Source of the DNA: an uncultured Clostridia bacterium
Lineage (GTDB): Bacteria > Bacillota > Clostridia > Christensenellales > Borkfalkiaceae
NCBI GenBank assembly: GCA_947589085.1
Contig: CANPZD010000003.1
Coordinates: 43,177-107,176, forward strand
Direction: 5' to 3'
DNA length: 64,000 nucleotides
Shown in pieces: positions 51,612 to 57,745 of this stretch. The notes beneath the pieces were generated by a model. It was not told where the DNA came from. It ran no database searches and saw only the letters and a program-made list of their open reading frames with translations. Made by a program: the position numbers and the translations under genes. How positions within the stretch are numbered: the stretch's first letter is position 1; the number at the start of each line of letters is the position of its first letter.

Positions 51612-53435
51612 TCAAAACGGATTTTTGGCTCTCGGACAGCAAAAATGCGAGCGCATGCGGAACAGCGCTTTCTGCGCCCCGTGGTAGAATCTTACGATAC
51701 GTCCCCATTTTTGATAGGTCAGTCCTACCCTGACGAAATAGTCGTAGTGCGTACCCTCGCAGTGTTCAAGCCATTCGGCGTCCTGCCGCGAAACTCTGCA
51801 CATCATGGCGCGGAAATATTTGCAAGCCGTGATTTCGAAATCGGCATGTTTGCAGTCGTTGCGCATGATGCGCAGAAATTTTTCATAGATCTGTTCCTGC
51901 ATGGGAGCGATGAGTTCCCCGTAGATCCTGCGGTTGTCCAACTCATTCCCGAACACGATCCGCGCTTCGTTTCCGACGAGTTCATACCCCGCGACGCGGT
52001 CATGGTCGGCGCGCAGGATCTGTTCATAGTCCACGATGCGGTGATGGAACAATGCGTTTCCGACGGGTTTTCGGTCGGCGACGGTCCAGAGCAAACCTTC
52101 CTTGTCCGACGCTTGCTCGGATAGTCCGATGTAGTAGCCGTATACCTTCACTCTGCCGTGATAATATCGGTCGATATAATATTGCACGCCTCCCCGCCAG
52201 CCGACGTCTACCATGAACAGGCCGTTTTTTTCGAGATCGGCGCCGAAACCGTTCATGTATGTTTCAAAAGCGGCGGCGTTTTTCAGGCGGTTCTCCTCAT
52301 AGATCCGGCGGAACGCTTCGTCCGCAAGGAGGTTTCGATAGGTTTGCGACCGATAGAAACGCATGCTCTTGCGGTCTTTTTTGATGCCCAGCCGCAAGAG
52401 AACGGTCTCAATCTGCTCCTTTGAAAACGAGAGCGAGGTGAGAAATGTCGTGGCGTCCGCCAGCGGAGAAATCTTTTTGATATAGGAAAAATCTTCTTCG
52501 GCAAGGGGCGTCAATCCCGCTACCGAATTGCGGCTCGCGTACAGATAGTGTGTGTTGACTTCATAGCCGTGATAGGCGCAGTAGGCGTCGAACAGTTTTT
52601 TCATGAACTGTCCTTCGCGCGAGCAGAAGAACAGATCCTTTCCGCCCGCCGCGCGAAAGCGTTCATAGAGCCGTTTCGTGAACAGATATAACGGAAAGGC
52701 ATAATTGGAAAACGTATAGCGTTTTCCGTTTGCCGCGAAAATTTCGTCGTACTCCCGCTCGCGGGGACTTTTTTTGAGAAACGCATTCAGCTCCGCGCTT
52801 TTTTCGGGCGGACGGGACGCGTATTTTTCCGCGTGCAGGAGATTCAGCCGCGCCATCAGCACGTCCGTAAACGGATTGTCGCCGATCATGAGCGTTTCGC
52901 GGCGCTTTGCCCCCGTTTTTTTCAGCGCGTACCGATAGAGTGCGCCCGTCCGCTTGGAACGTTTGCAGTCGCAGGAGACGAAGATCCCGTCGAATATGTC
53001 CGCGCCGAGGTTGCGCAGAAAGGCGCGGACGGTCTCTTCTCCGCAGTAAAAATCCGAGACGAGGAAGAGCGAACATCCGTCCCGTTTCAGGGCGGCGAGC
53101 CTTTGAAAGAGTGCGTCGTTCCTCCTGTGGCAACTCATTTCCGCATTTCGGTAGAGGGACAGGGCAGTTTCATAAAATTCGTCGCTGTCTGTGCCGTCCA
53201 TTCGCGCGCAGATCCATGCCGCGATCTCGCGGAACGTATATTCCGTCTCTCCCGTGCGCCAAAAAGCGCGCATGCCCAGCTTTTTCTGAGCCGCGTGAAA
53301 CGCGCGATAGAAGAATTCGGGGGGATATTCGTATGTGTCTCCGAGCGCCTTGCTCCAGCGCAGCAGGACGTCTTTATCCGAAACCGTTCTTTTGATCAGT
53401 GTGTTGAAGCAGTCGACGAAGATTTTCTTTTGCAT
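51612..53435 (-). CDS. Large HAD-superfamily protein (COG5610-like)
   Basis: A 607-residue cytoplasmic protein. The N-terminal 215 residues are a HAD fold: motif I KIFVDCFNTLIKR (nucleophile Asp, with Phe rather than Asp two positions on), motif II LFLVSDFYCGEE, motif IV MIGDNPFTDVLMA. The remaining 390 residues include FFCSREGQFMKKLFDAYC and FMVDVGWRGGVQYYID, features I associate with COG5610 proteins found in surface-polysaccharide loci. No sugar-transferase neighbours are present here. The ATG at 53435 fits the family start; the open frame upstream crosses the promoter. A consensus promoter with two operator-like sites precedes it, next to a divergent XRE regulator, so it is probably tightly repressed. 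Confidence 0.8.
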   Translation of the reverse strand: MQKKIFVDCFNTLIKRTVSDKDVLLRWSKALGDTYEYPPEFFYRAFHAAQKKLGMRAFWRTGETEYTFREIAAWICARMDGTDSDEFYETALSLYRNAEMSCHRRNDALFQRLAALKRDGCSLFLVSDFYCGEETVRAFLRNLGADIFDGIFVSCDCKRSKRTGALYRYALKKTGAKRRETLMIGDNPFTDVLMARLNLLHAEKYASRPPEKSAELNAFLKKSPREREYDEIFAANGKRYTFSNYAFPLYLFTKRLYERFRAAGGKDLFFCSREGQFMKKLFDAYCAYHGYEVNTHYLYASRNSVAGLTPLAEEDFSYIKKISPLADATTFLTSLSFSKEQIETVLLRLGIKKDRKSMRFYRSQTYRNLLADEAFRRIYEENRLKNAAAFETYMNGFGADLEKNGLFMVDVGWRGGVQYYIDRYYHGRVKVYGYYIGLSEQASDKEGLLWTVADRKPVGNALFHHRIVDYEQILRADHDRVAGYELVGNEARIVFGNELDNRRIYGELIAPMQEQIYEKFLRIMRNDCKHADFEITACKYFRAMMCRVSRQDAEWLEHCEGTHYDYFVRVGLTYQKWGRIVRFYHGAQKALFRMRSHFCCPRAKNPF

Positions 53436-53487
53436 AAATCGGGATTCTCCAAAGGCGGCAGATGAAAGCCGCGATGAAGTCGAAAAA

Positions 53488-53505
53488 ATATCTCCATGGG
53501 GATAT
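53488..53505. promoter_or_regulatory. Operator-like palindrome O2
   Basis: Eighteen-base imperfect palindrome ATATCTCCATGGGGATAT, just downstream of the predicted start (53508) of the HAD gene. It matches O1 in the promoter spacer; shared pattern ATATCCCCnTGGnGATAT. Confidence 0.72.
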
Positions 53506-53514
53506 TTTTCTTTT

Positions 53515-53543
53515 ATTATACTCCCAAGGGGATATACTGTCAA
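53515..53543 (-). promoter_or_regulatory. Consensus promoter of the HAD gene
   Basis: Minus strand TTGACA (53538-53543), exactly 17 bases, TATAAT (53515-53520). Operator O1 fills the spacer and O2 follows the start site. The promoter is perfect consensus, so repression is needed to keep it off. Confidence 0.88.
53518..53535. promoter_or_regulatory. Operator-like palindrome O1
   Basis: ATACTCCCAAGGGGATAT lies between the -35 and -10 of the HAD promoter. It also overlaps TATACT (53533-53538), a possible -10 for the divergent XRE gene, so one bound dimer could control both directions. Confidence 0.72.
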
Positions 53544-53565
53544 GAAAAAGGGTAATATTTTTTTT

Positions 53566-53781
53566 ATGAAACTTCCGAAAATAGCAGTAGCAGAACGGCT
53601 TCGGGAACTCATGAAAGAAGAGGGACTTAATCAGGTACGGCTTGCGGAAAAGGTGGGGGTGAAGCAAAATACGATCAGCGCGTGGCTCAACAAGAAAAAG
53701 GAGCCGTGCATTTTGAGCTTGTGGCTTCTTGCGGATTATTTCGGCGTATCGGTGGATTATCTCATCGGGCGGGAAGATTGA
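53566..53781 (+). CDS. Small XRE-family HTH regulator
   Basis: A 71-residue protein that is a single Cro/CI-type helix-turn-helix: VAERLRELMKEEGLNQVRLA then EKVGVKQNTISAWLNKKKEP, ending SVDYLIGRED. It should dimerise and bind palindromic DNA. The gene is divergent from the HAD gene and the shared region holds two similar 18-base palindromes, which makes them its likely operators and suggests autoregulation. The ribosome site is weak (AAGGG about 13 bases upstream). ATG 53566 is chosen; the open frame upstream runs through the operators. Confidence 0.92.
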   Translation: MKLPKIAVAERLRELMKEEGLNQVRLAEKVGVKQNTISAWLNKKKEPCILSLWLLADYFGVSVDYLIGRED

Positions 53782-53821
53782 AAGGAGGGAGGAGGGGGAA
53801 GTTCGCCTCCCGGGGATCCCG

Positions 53822-53851
53822 AAAATTCTTCTGAAAATTCAGAAGAATTTT
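53822..53851 (+). terminator. Perfect AT-rich hairpin after the XRE gene
   Basis: Fourteen-base perfect stem AAAATTCTTCTGAA with its complement and a 2-base loop. No T-run follows beyond the stem itself, so termination is uncertain. Confidence 0.5.
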
Positions 53852-53865
53852 ATGGGGCACGATTG

Positions 53866-53900
53866 AAAAAAACTCTCCCGAAGCAAAAGTTTCGGGAGAA
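53866..53900 (-). terminator. Intrinsic terminator for the minus-strand lipoprotein at 53971
   Basis: Stem TCTCCCGAA (53875-53883) with TTCGGGAGA (53892-53900); on the minus strand it is followed by a run of T. Confidence 0.75.
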
Positions 53901-53930
53901 AGAACTTGAAAGGATCGAAAGATTGAAGTC

Positions 53931-53970
53931 GATCCGCGGCAGAACATGTCTGCCGCGGATCGAGATTTTT
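53931..53970 (+). terminator. Intrinsic terminator, plus strand
   Basis: Twelve-base perfect stem GATCCGCGGCAG with CTGCCGCGGATC, followed on the plus strand by GAGATTTTTTT. It ends plus-strand transcription from the XRE gene and sits right at the stop of the minus-strand lipoprotein gene. Confidence 0.82.
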
Positions 53971-54477
53971 TTATTCTTCCGTAAATTCCGCTGCGTTAAG
54001 ATCCAACTTATCCAACTTCACCACAAAGAAGCGTTGATAAGGCTTAGAAGCGTCTCCTACGCCTACCATGGTCGGCATTTTGTAACCGATCGTTAAAGTT
54101 TCGTCTTTCAGTTTCAGCTTTGTCAATGAACAGGACCTATGATACACCGTGGTAAAAGTATAAACGATGAGCATCTCTTTTTCGAAATCCACTTCGAATT
54201 CTTCTTGGGTATCCGAAAAAATTTCGAGATATTTTTCTTGATTTTTAACGATTTCAGTCCATGTCTCGGGGCATGAATCATCTGCCACGGATTCTGAATT
54301 CTCGCCGTAGCGTGCGCCGCGCGTACGATGAGCATTTACGTATTCTTCGTTGATCCATTCTTCCGCATTGTCATATAATACCGCATGATATTGATTTTTC
54401 CCGCAGGCGGCAAATCCCGCAGCCATAACAAGGCACAATGCCGTCGTTGCACAGATCCCCAAGAATTTCTTCCACAT
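53971..54477 (-). CDS. Small lipoprotein of unknown function
   Basis: A 168-residue lipoprotein with signal peptide ending GFAAC (lipid Cys at residue 25). The mature part is acidic and mixed in secondary structure (EVDFEKEMLIVYTFTTVYHR, LKLKDETLTIGYKMPT). I recognise no family. GAGGTG gives the ATG at 54477 a good ribosome site; a GTG three codons earlier is the alternative. Its base composition is lower in GC than the core genes, as is the whole 51.6-55 kb patch, hinting at acquisition. Confidence 0.78.
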   Translation of the reverse strand: MWKKFLGICATTALCLVMAAGFAACGKNQYHAVLYDNAEEWINEEYVNAHRTRGARYGENSESVADDSCPETWTEIVKNQEKYLEIFSDTQEEFEVDFEKEMLIVYTFTTVYHRSCSLTKLKLKDETLTIGYKMPTMVGVGDASKPYQRFFVVKLDKLDLNAAEFTEE

Positions 54478-54626
54478 AATTTTCACCTCGCTTGAATTCC
54501 TTATATTTTTATTCCTTTTTCGGGAATAATGCCTTTTTTACACCCTTTCCGCATGCGGAAAAGCGGCAAAAACCCCGCTTTTTTCGCGGTTTTTTGCGTT
54601 TTTTGCCCGATTTTGTGAAAGTAAAT

Positions 54627-54759
54627 TTCTCAAAAAGTATACATTTTGGGAAAAACCTCTTGACAGCAAAAAACGGGTGTGATATACTCAAAAACGTGCC
54701 GGGAGCACAAGATTGTCGCCCGATTTCCTCCCTCTCAAAAAGTATACTTTTTGGGAGAG
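54627..54759 (+). repeat. 133-bp palindrome-bounded element, copy 2
   Basis: Opposite orientation to copy 1. The left palindrome (54627-54651) has one change in its core (GTATACATTTT); the right one (54732-54759) keeps AAAAAGTATACTTTTT intact. Spacing of all parts is identical to copy 1. Sequence outside the element is different, so the boundaries at the palindromes are real. Confidence 0.75.
54660..54688 (+). promoter_or_regulatory. Consensus promoter inside the 133-bp element, copy 2
   Basis: TTGACA (54660-54665), 17-base spacer, TATACT (54683-54688). Spacer differs from copy 1 at one position. Confidence 0.8.
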
Positions 54760-54769
54760 TTTTTATTTT
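54695..54769 (+). ncRNA. Putative small RNA, copy 2
   Basis: Predicted transcript of about 75 nt: GTGC-CGGGA-GCAC hairpin, a 10-base segment unlike copy 1 (54709-54718), conserved CCCGATTTCC, then the palindromic terminator stem CTCTC...GAGAG followed by TTTTTATTTTTT. Translating the region gives a similar peptide in both copies only because the DNA is similar; the variable segment changes all four residues, so coding is unlikely. Confidence 0.5.
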
Positions 54770-54977
54770 TTCCGTCGCTTTTTTCTTGCCCGCGGGCGTT
54801 TTGATCCGTCGTTTGCCCCGCGCGAGGCTTCTGTTTTTCCAATCCGACTCAATCATATCACAAACGAAAAATAAGTCAATATTTTTTTCATAAATTTTTT
54901 ATTGCATGCAATCAAAAAAATCCGTTTTTTACGAAAGACCCTTTTTGGTTTCTGAAAAAAATTTTACTTGCAATCCC

Positions 54978-55006
54978 TTGTTTTTTCGAAAAGAATATGG
55001 TAAAAT
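54978..55006 (+). promoter_or_regulatory. SigA-type promoter for the NifU-like/GGGtGRT pair
   Basis: TTGTTT (54978-54983), 17-base spacer, TAAAAT (55001-55006); GGAGGAG precedes the ATG at 55056. Confidence 0.65.
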
Positions 55007-55055
55007 CATTTGGAAAGATTTCCCGCAGGGGAAAAAGCGACATGGAGGAGTTCAA

Positions 55056-55757
55056 ATGCAATATTCACGCGAAGTGGAAAATATGTGTTGCGTTGCGAAG
55101 GGGCCGCGTCACGACCCCGCTCCCATTCCCGAAGAGGGCAAATGGGTGTGCGCAAAGCAGATCACGGATATCAACGGCTTTACCCACGGCGTGGGCTGGT
55201 GCGCGCCGCAGCAGGGCGCCTGCAAGCTCACCCTCAATGTGAAGGGCGGCGTCATTCAGGAAGCGCTCGTCGAGACGATCGGATGCTCCGGCATGACGCA
55301 TTCGGCGGCGATGGCGGCGGAAATCCTTCCCCACAAGACCATTCTGGAAGCGCTCAACACCGACCTTGTGTGCGATGCGATCAACACGGCGATGCGCGAA
55401 CTTTTTCTCCAGATCGTCTACGGAAGAACGCAATCCGCCTTTTCGGACGACGGCCTTGTGATCGGCGCAGGGCTGGAAGATCTCGGCAAGGGATTGAGAT
55501 CGCAGGTGGGTACCATGTACGGGACAGCCGCCAAGGGCGTGCGTTATCTCGAGATGGCCGAAGGCTATGTGACCCGCCTCGCGCTCGATAAGGATAATCA
55601 GGTCATCGGTTACGAATTCGTATCGCTCGGCAAAATGACCGATTTCGTCAAAAAGGGACTCACGCCCAACGAGGCATGGGAGAAGTCGCTCGGGCACTAC
55701 GGCAGATTCGCGGAAGAACAGGGTGCGGTGAAGTACATCGACCCCCGCAAGGAATAA
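55056..55757 (+). CDS. NifU-like iron-sulfur scaffold protein
   Basis: The 233-residue protein looks like an N-terminal NifU/IscU-type scaffold with extra segments: VGWCAPQQGACKLTLNVKGG, LVETIGCSGMTHSAAMAAEI and a further C-terminal part (TPNEAWEKSLGHYGRFAEEQ). Cysteines near 50, 57 and 77 are candidates for cluster binding. It is one half of a conserved pair with the GGGtGRT protein 11 bases downstream. The pair is known in anaerobic Firmicutes mostly by sequence; I know of no settled function. No IscS partner is in the window. Confidence 0.82.
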   Translation: MQYSREVENMCCVAKGPRHDPAPIPEEGKWVCAKQITDINGFTHGVGWCAPQQGACKLTLNVKGGVIQEALVETIGCSGMTHSAAMAAEILPHKTILEALNTDLVCDAINTAMRELFLQIVYGRTQSAFSDDGLVIGAGLEDLGKGLRSQVGTMYGTAAKGVRYLEMAEGYVTRLALDKDNQVIGYEFVSLGKMTDFVKKGLTPNEAWEKSLGHYGRFAEEQGAVKYIDPRKE

Positions 55758-55768
55758 GGAGGCGCAAC

Positions 55769-56773
55769 ATGGCTCTGTTTGAAGGTTATGAAAGAAGAAT
55801 CGAAAAAATCAACGCCGTGCTCCGGGAATACGGCATCCGTTCGGTAGAGGAATGCAAGGATATCTGCCTTGCAAAGGGGGTCGATTGCGATAAGATCGTG
55901 CGCGGTACGCAGCCTATCTGCTTTGAAAACGCGGTTTGGGCATATACCGTCGGCGCGGCGATCGCGATCAAAAAGAACTGCGTGAAGGCCGCGGACGCCG
56001 CGGAGGCCATCGGCATCGGGTTGCAGGCGTTCTGCATTCCCGGCTCCGTCGCGGAAAACAGGCAGGTCGGCAGGGGGCACGGCAATTTAGGCAAGATGCT
56101 CCTCTCCGAAGATACGGAGTGCTTCTGCTTCCTTGCGGGGCACGAGAGCTTTGCCGCCGCCGAGGGCGCGATTTCCATCGCCATGAATGCGAACAAGGTG
56201 AGAAAAAATCCGCTTCGCGTCATTTTGAACGGTCTCGGGAAAGACGCGGCCATGATCATTTCCCGCATCAACGGGTTCACGTTCTGCGAGACCGTGTTCG
56301 ATCCCTATACCGAGACGGTAAAGGTCACCGATCGCATTGCGTATTCCGACGGGCCTCGCGCCAAAGTGAACTGCTACGGCGCGGATAACGTTCCCGAAGG
56401 CGTTGCGATCATGAAACTCGAAAAAGTCGGCGTTTCGATCACGGGCAATTCGACGAACCCCACGCGCTTCCAGCATCCCGTTGCGGGGACCTATAAGAAG
56501 TGGTGCGTCGAGAACGGCGTAAAGTATTTCTCGGTTGCGAGCGGCGGCGGCACGGGCAGAACGCTGCACCCCGACAACATGGCGGCCGGCCCTTCCAGCT
56601 ACGGCATGACGGATACCATGGGCCGTATGCATTCCGACGCGCAATTCGCAGGTTCCTCTTCGGTGCCCGCTCACGTCGAGATGATGGGGCTGATCGGTAT
56701 GGGCAACAACCCGATGGTGGGCGCTACCGTCGCCGTTGCGGTTGCCGTGCAAGAGGGTTTGAGCAAAAACTGA
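55769..56773 (+). CDS. GGGtGRT family protein
   Basis: The 334-residue protein carries the motif that names the family, FSVASGGGTGRTLHPDNMAAG, at about residues 247-268. Other conserved-looking stretches are LAKGVDCDKIVRGTQPICFE, GRGHGNLGKMLLSEDTECFC and SGSTNPTRF-like ITGNSTNPTRFQHPVAG. It has no signal peptide or membrane segment. It always seems to be found with a NifU-like gene, as here, so a role in iron-sulfur or another thiol/metal chemistry is inferred only from context. AAGGAGG precedes the ATG. Confidence 0.88.
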   Translation: MALFEGYERRIEKINAVLREYGIRSVEECKDICLAKGVDCDKIVRGTQPICFENAVWAYTVGAAIAIKKNCVKAADAAEAIGIGLQAFCIPGSVAENRQVGRGHGNLGKMLLSEDTECFCFLAGHESFAAAEGAISIAMNANKVRKNPLRVILNGLGKDAAMIISRINGFTFCETVFDPYTETVKVTDRIAYSDGPRAKVNCYGADNVPEGVAIMKLEKVGVSITGNSTNPTRFQHPVAGTYKKWCVENGVKYFSVASGGGTGRTLHPDNMAAGPSSYGMTDTMGRMHSDAQFAGSSSVPAHVEMMGLIGMGNNPMVGATVAVAVAVQEGLSKN

Positions 56774-56788
56774 ACGATCTGAGAAAAA

Positions 56789-56816
56789 ACGGACGGCAGC
56801 CGCCGTCCGTTTTTTG
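56789..56816. terminator. Bidirectional terminator between GGGtGRT gene and ku
   Basis: Stem ACGGACGGC (56789-56797) with GCCGTCCGT (56802-56810), T6 on the right and A6 on the left, so it serves both convergent genes. Confidence 0.88.
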
Positions 56817-56826
56817 ATGAAATTTT

Positions 56827-57651
56827 TCAGGCTTGTTTTCTTGTTTTTGCGGAATGGGGGCGGGAAATCTTCGCAGAGGAGGCGGATTTTTTCTCTCCCG
56901 CATGTTTTACGCTTGCTTTCAGAGCCTCCATGAGGTCGATGATCACGCCGGGTTTTTCCTCCTTGGGACGGACCACGGCTTTTCCTGCGATTTTATCTGC
57001 GATGAGCGCCTTTAATTTTTCCTGAAATTCATCCTTGTATTTTTCCGGCGCGAAGGGTTCTTCCATGCCATGGATGAGCTGTTCCGCCATATTCAGTTCG
57101 GCTTCCGTCACGTTCGGCCGCTCATAATCGACGGGGATCTCCTTGATATCGTCCTGAAAGAGGAGCGTCTGGATAAGCATTCCGTCCTCGCGCGGAATGA
57201 TCACGAGCAGTTTTTCGGAATTGCCGATCACGGTTTTGCCGAGCGCCGCGCGCTGCGTTTTTATCATGGCGCGGCGCAAAAGCTCCATTGCCTTTCCGCC
57301 GCCCTTTTGCGGAACGACATGGTATGCCTTATCGTAATATACCGGACTGATCTCGTCGAGCGCGGCAAAGCTCATGATCGTGATCGTACGGTCCTTTTCG
57401 GTCTTGATGCTCTCGATTTCCTCATCGGTGATCACGACGTATTCATCCTTTGCATACTCGAAGCCGCGCACGATGTCCTTGGCTTCCACCTCTTTGCCGC
57501 AATGTCCGCAGACTTTTTTATAGCGGATGCGGGATTTATCCGCCTTATGAAGCTGATTGAAACTGATGTCGCTGTCCTGCGTCGCCGTATACAGACTCAC
57601 GGGAATATACACAAGTCCGAACGAGATCGCGCCTTTCTGAATGACCGCCAT
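56827..57651 (-). CDS. ku: Ku protein (non-homologous end joining)
   Basis: The 274-residue protein starts MAVIQKGAISFGLVYIPVSL, the bacterial Ku signature, and has IRYKKVCGHCGKEVEAKDIVRG with a CxxC pair, PVYYDKAYHVVPQKGG and a basic Ser/Ala/Lys tail. Ku homodimers encircle broken DNA ends and recruit LigD. The gene is divergent from ligD with about 95 bases between. ATG 57651 with GGAGG (GGTGGATC context on the minus strand reads GAGGTGGATCT) is the family start. Confidence 0.96.
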   Translation of the reverse strand: MAVIQKGAISFGLVYIPVSLYTATQDSDISFNQLHKADKSRIRYKKVCGHCGKEVEAKDIVRGFEYAKDEYVVITDEEIESIKTEKDRTITIMSFAALDEISPVYYDKAYHVVPQKGGGKAMELLRRAMIKTQRAALGKTVIGNSEKLLVIIPREDGMLIQTLLFQDDIKEIPVDYERPNVTEAELNMAEQLIHGMEEPFAPEKYKDEFQEKLKALIADKIAGKAVVRPKEEKPGVIIDLMEALKASVKHAGEKKSASSAKISRPHSAKTRKQA

Positions 57652-57745
57652 AGATCCACCTCTTTTTTTGAAAATTATTGCCGCTTGCGCGGGGAATATT
57701 CTTCGGACCGCTATAAAAAGTCCGCATGTTCGGAATGCTAACGGT

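Larger units (their letters stand above)
54478..55055. other. Intergenic region between the small lipoprotein and the NifU-like gene
   Basis: About 580 bases, AT-rich. It holds the second copy of the 133-bp element, a small CCGC/GCGG hairpin cluster at about 54555-54600 just before it, T- and A-rich stretches at 54835-54960, and the promoter of the NifU-like gene at 54978-55006. I see no convincing gene; an open frame spanning the element is explained by the repeat. Confidence 0.7.

Noticed and set aside
53863..54096. Plus-strand open frame of 77 codons after the XRE gene
   Set aside because: It spans two terminator hairpins and the end of the minus-strand lipoprotein gene; no ribosome site.
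57652..57745. Sporulation sigma-factor promoter between ku and ligD
   Set aside because: Nothing convincingly matches the SigG or SigF consensus by eye; left open rather than annotated.
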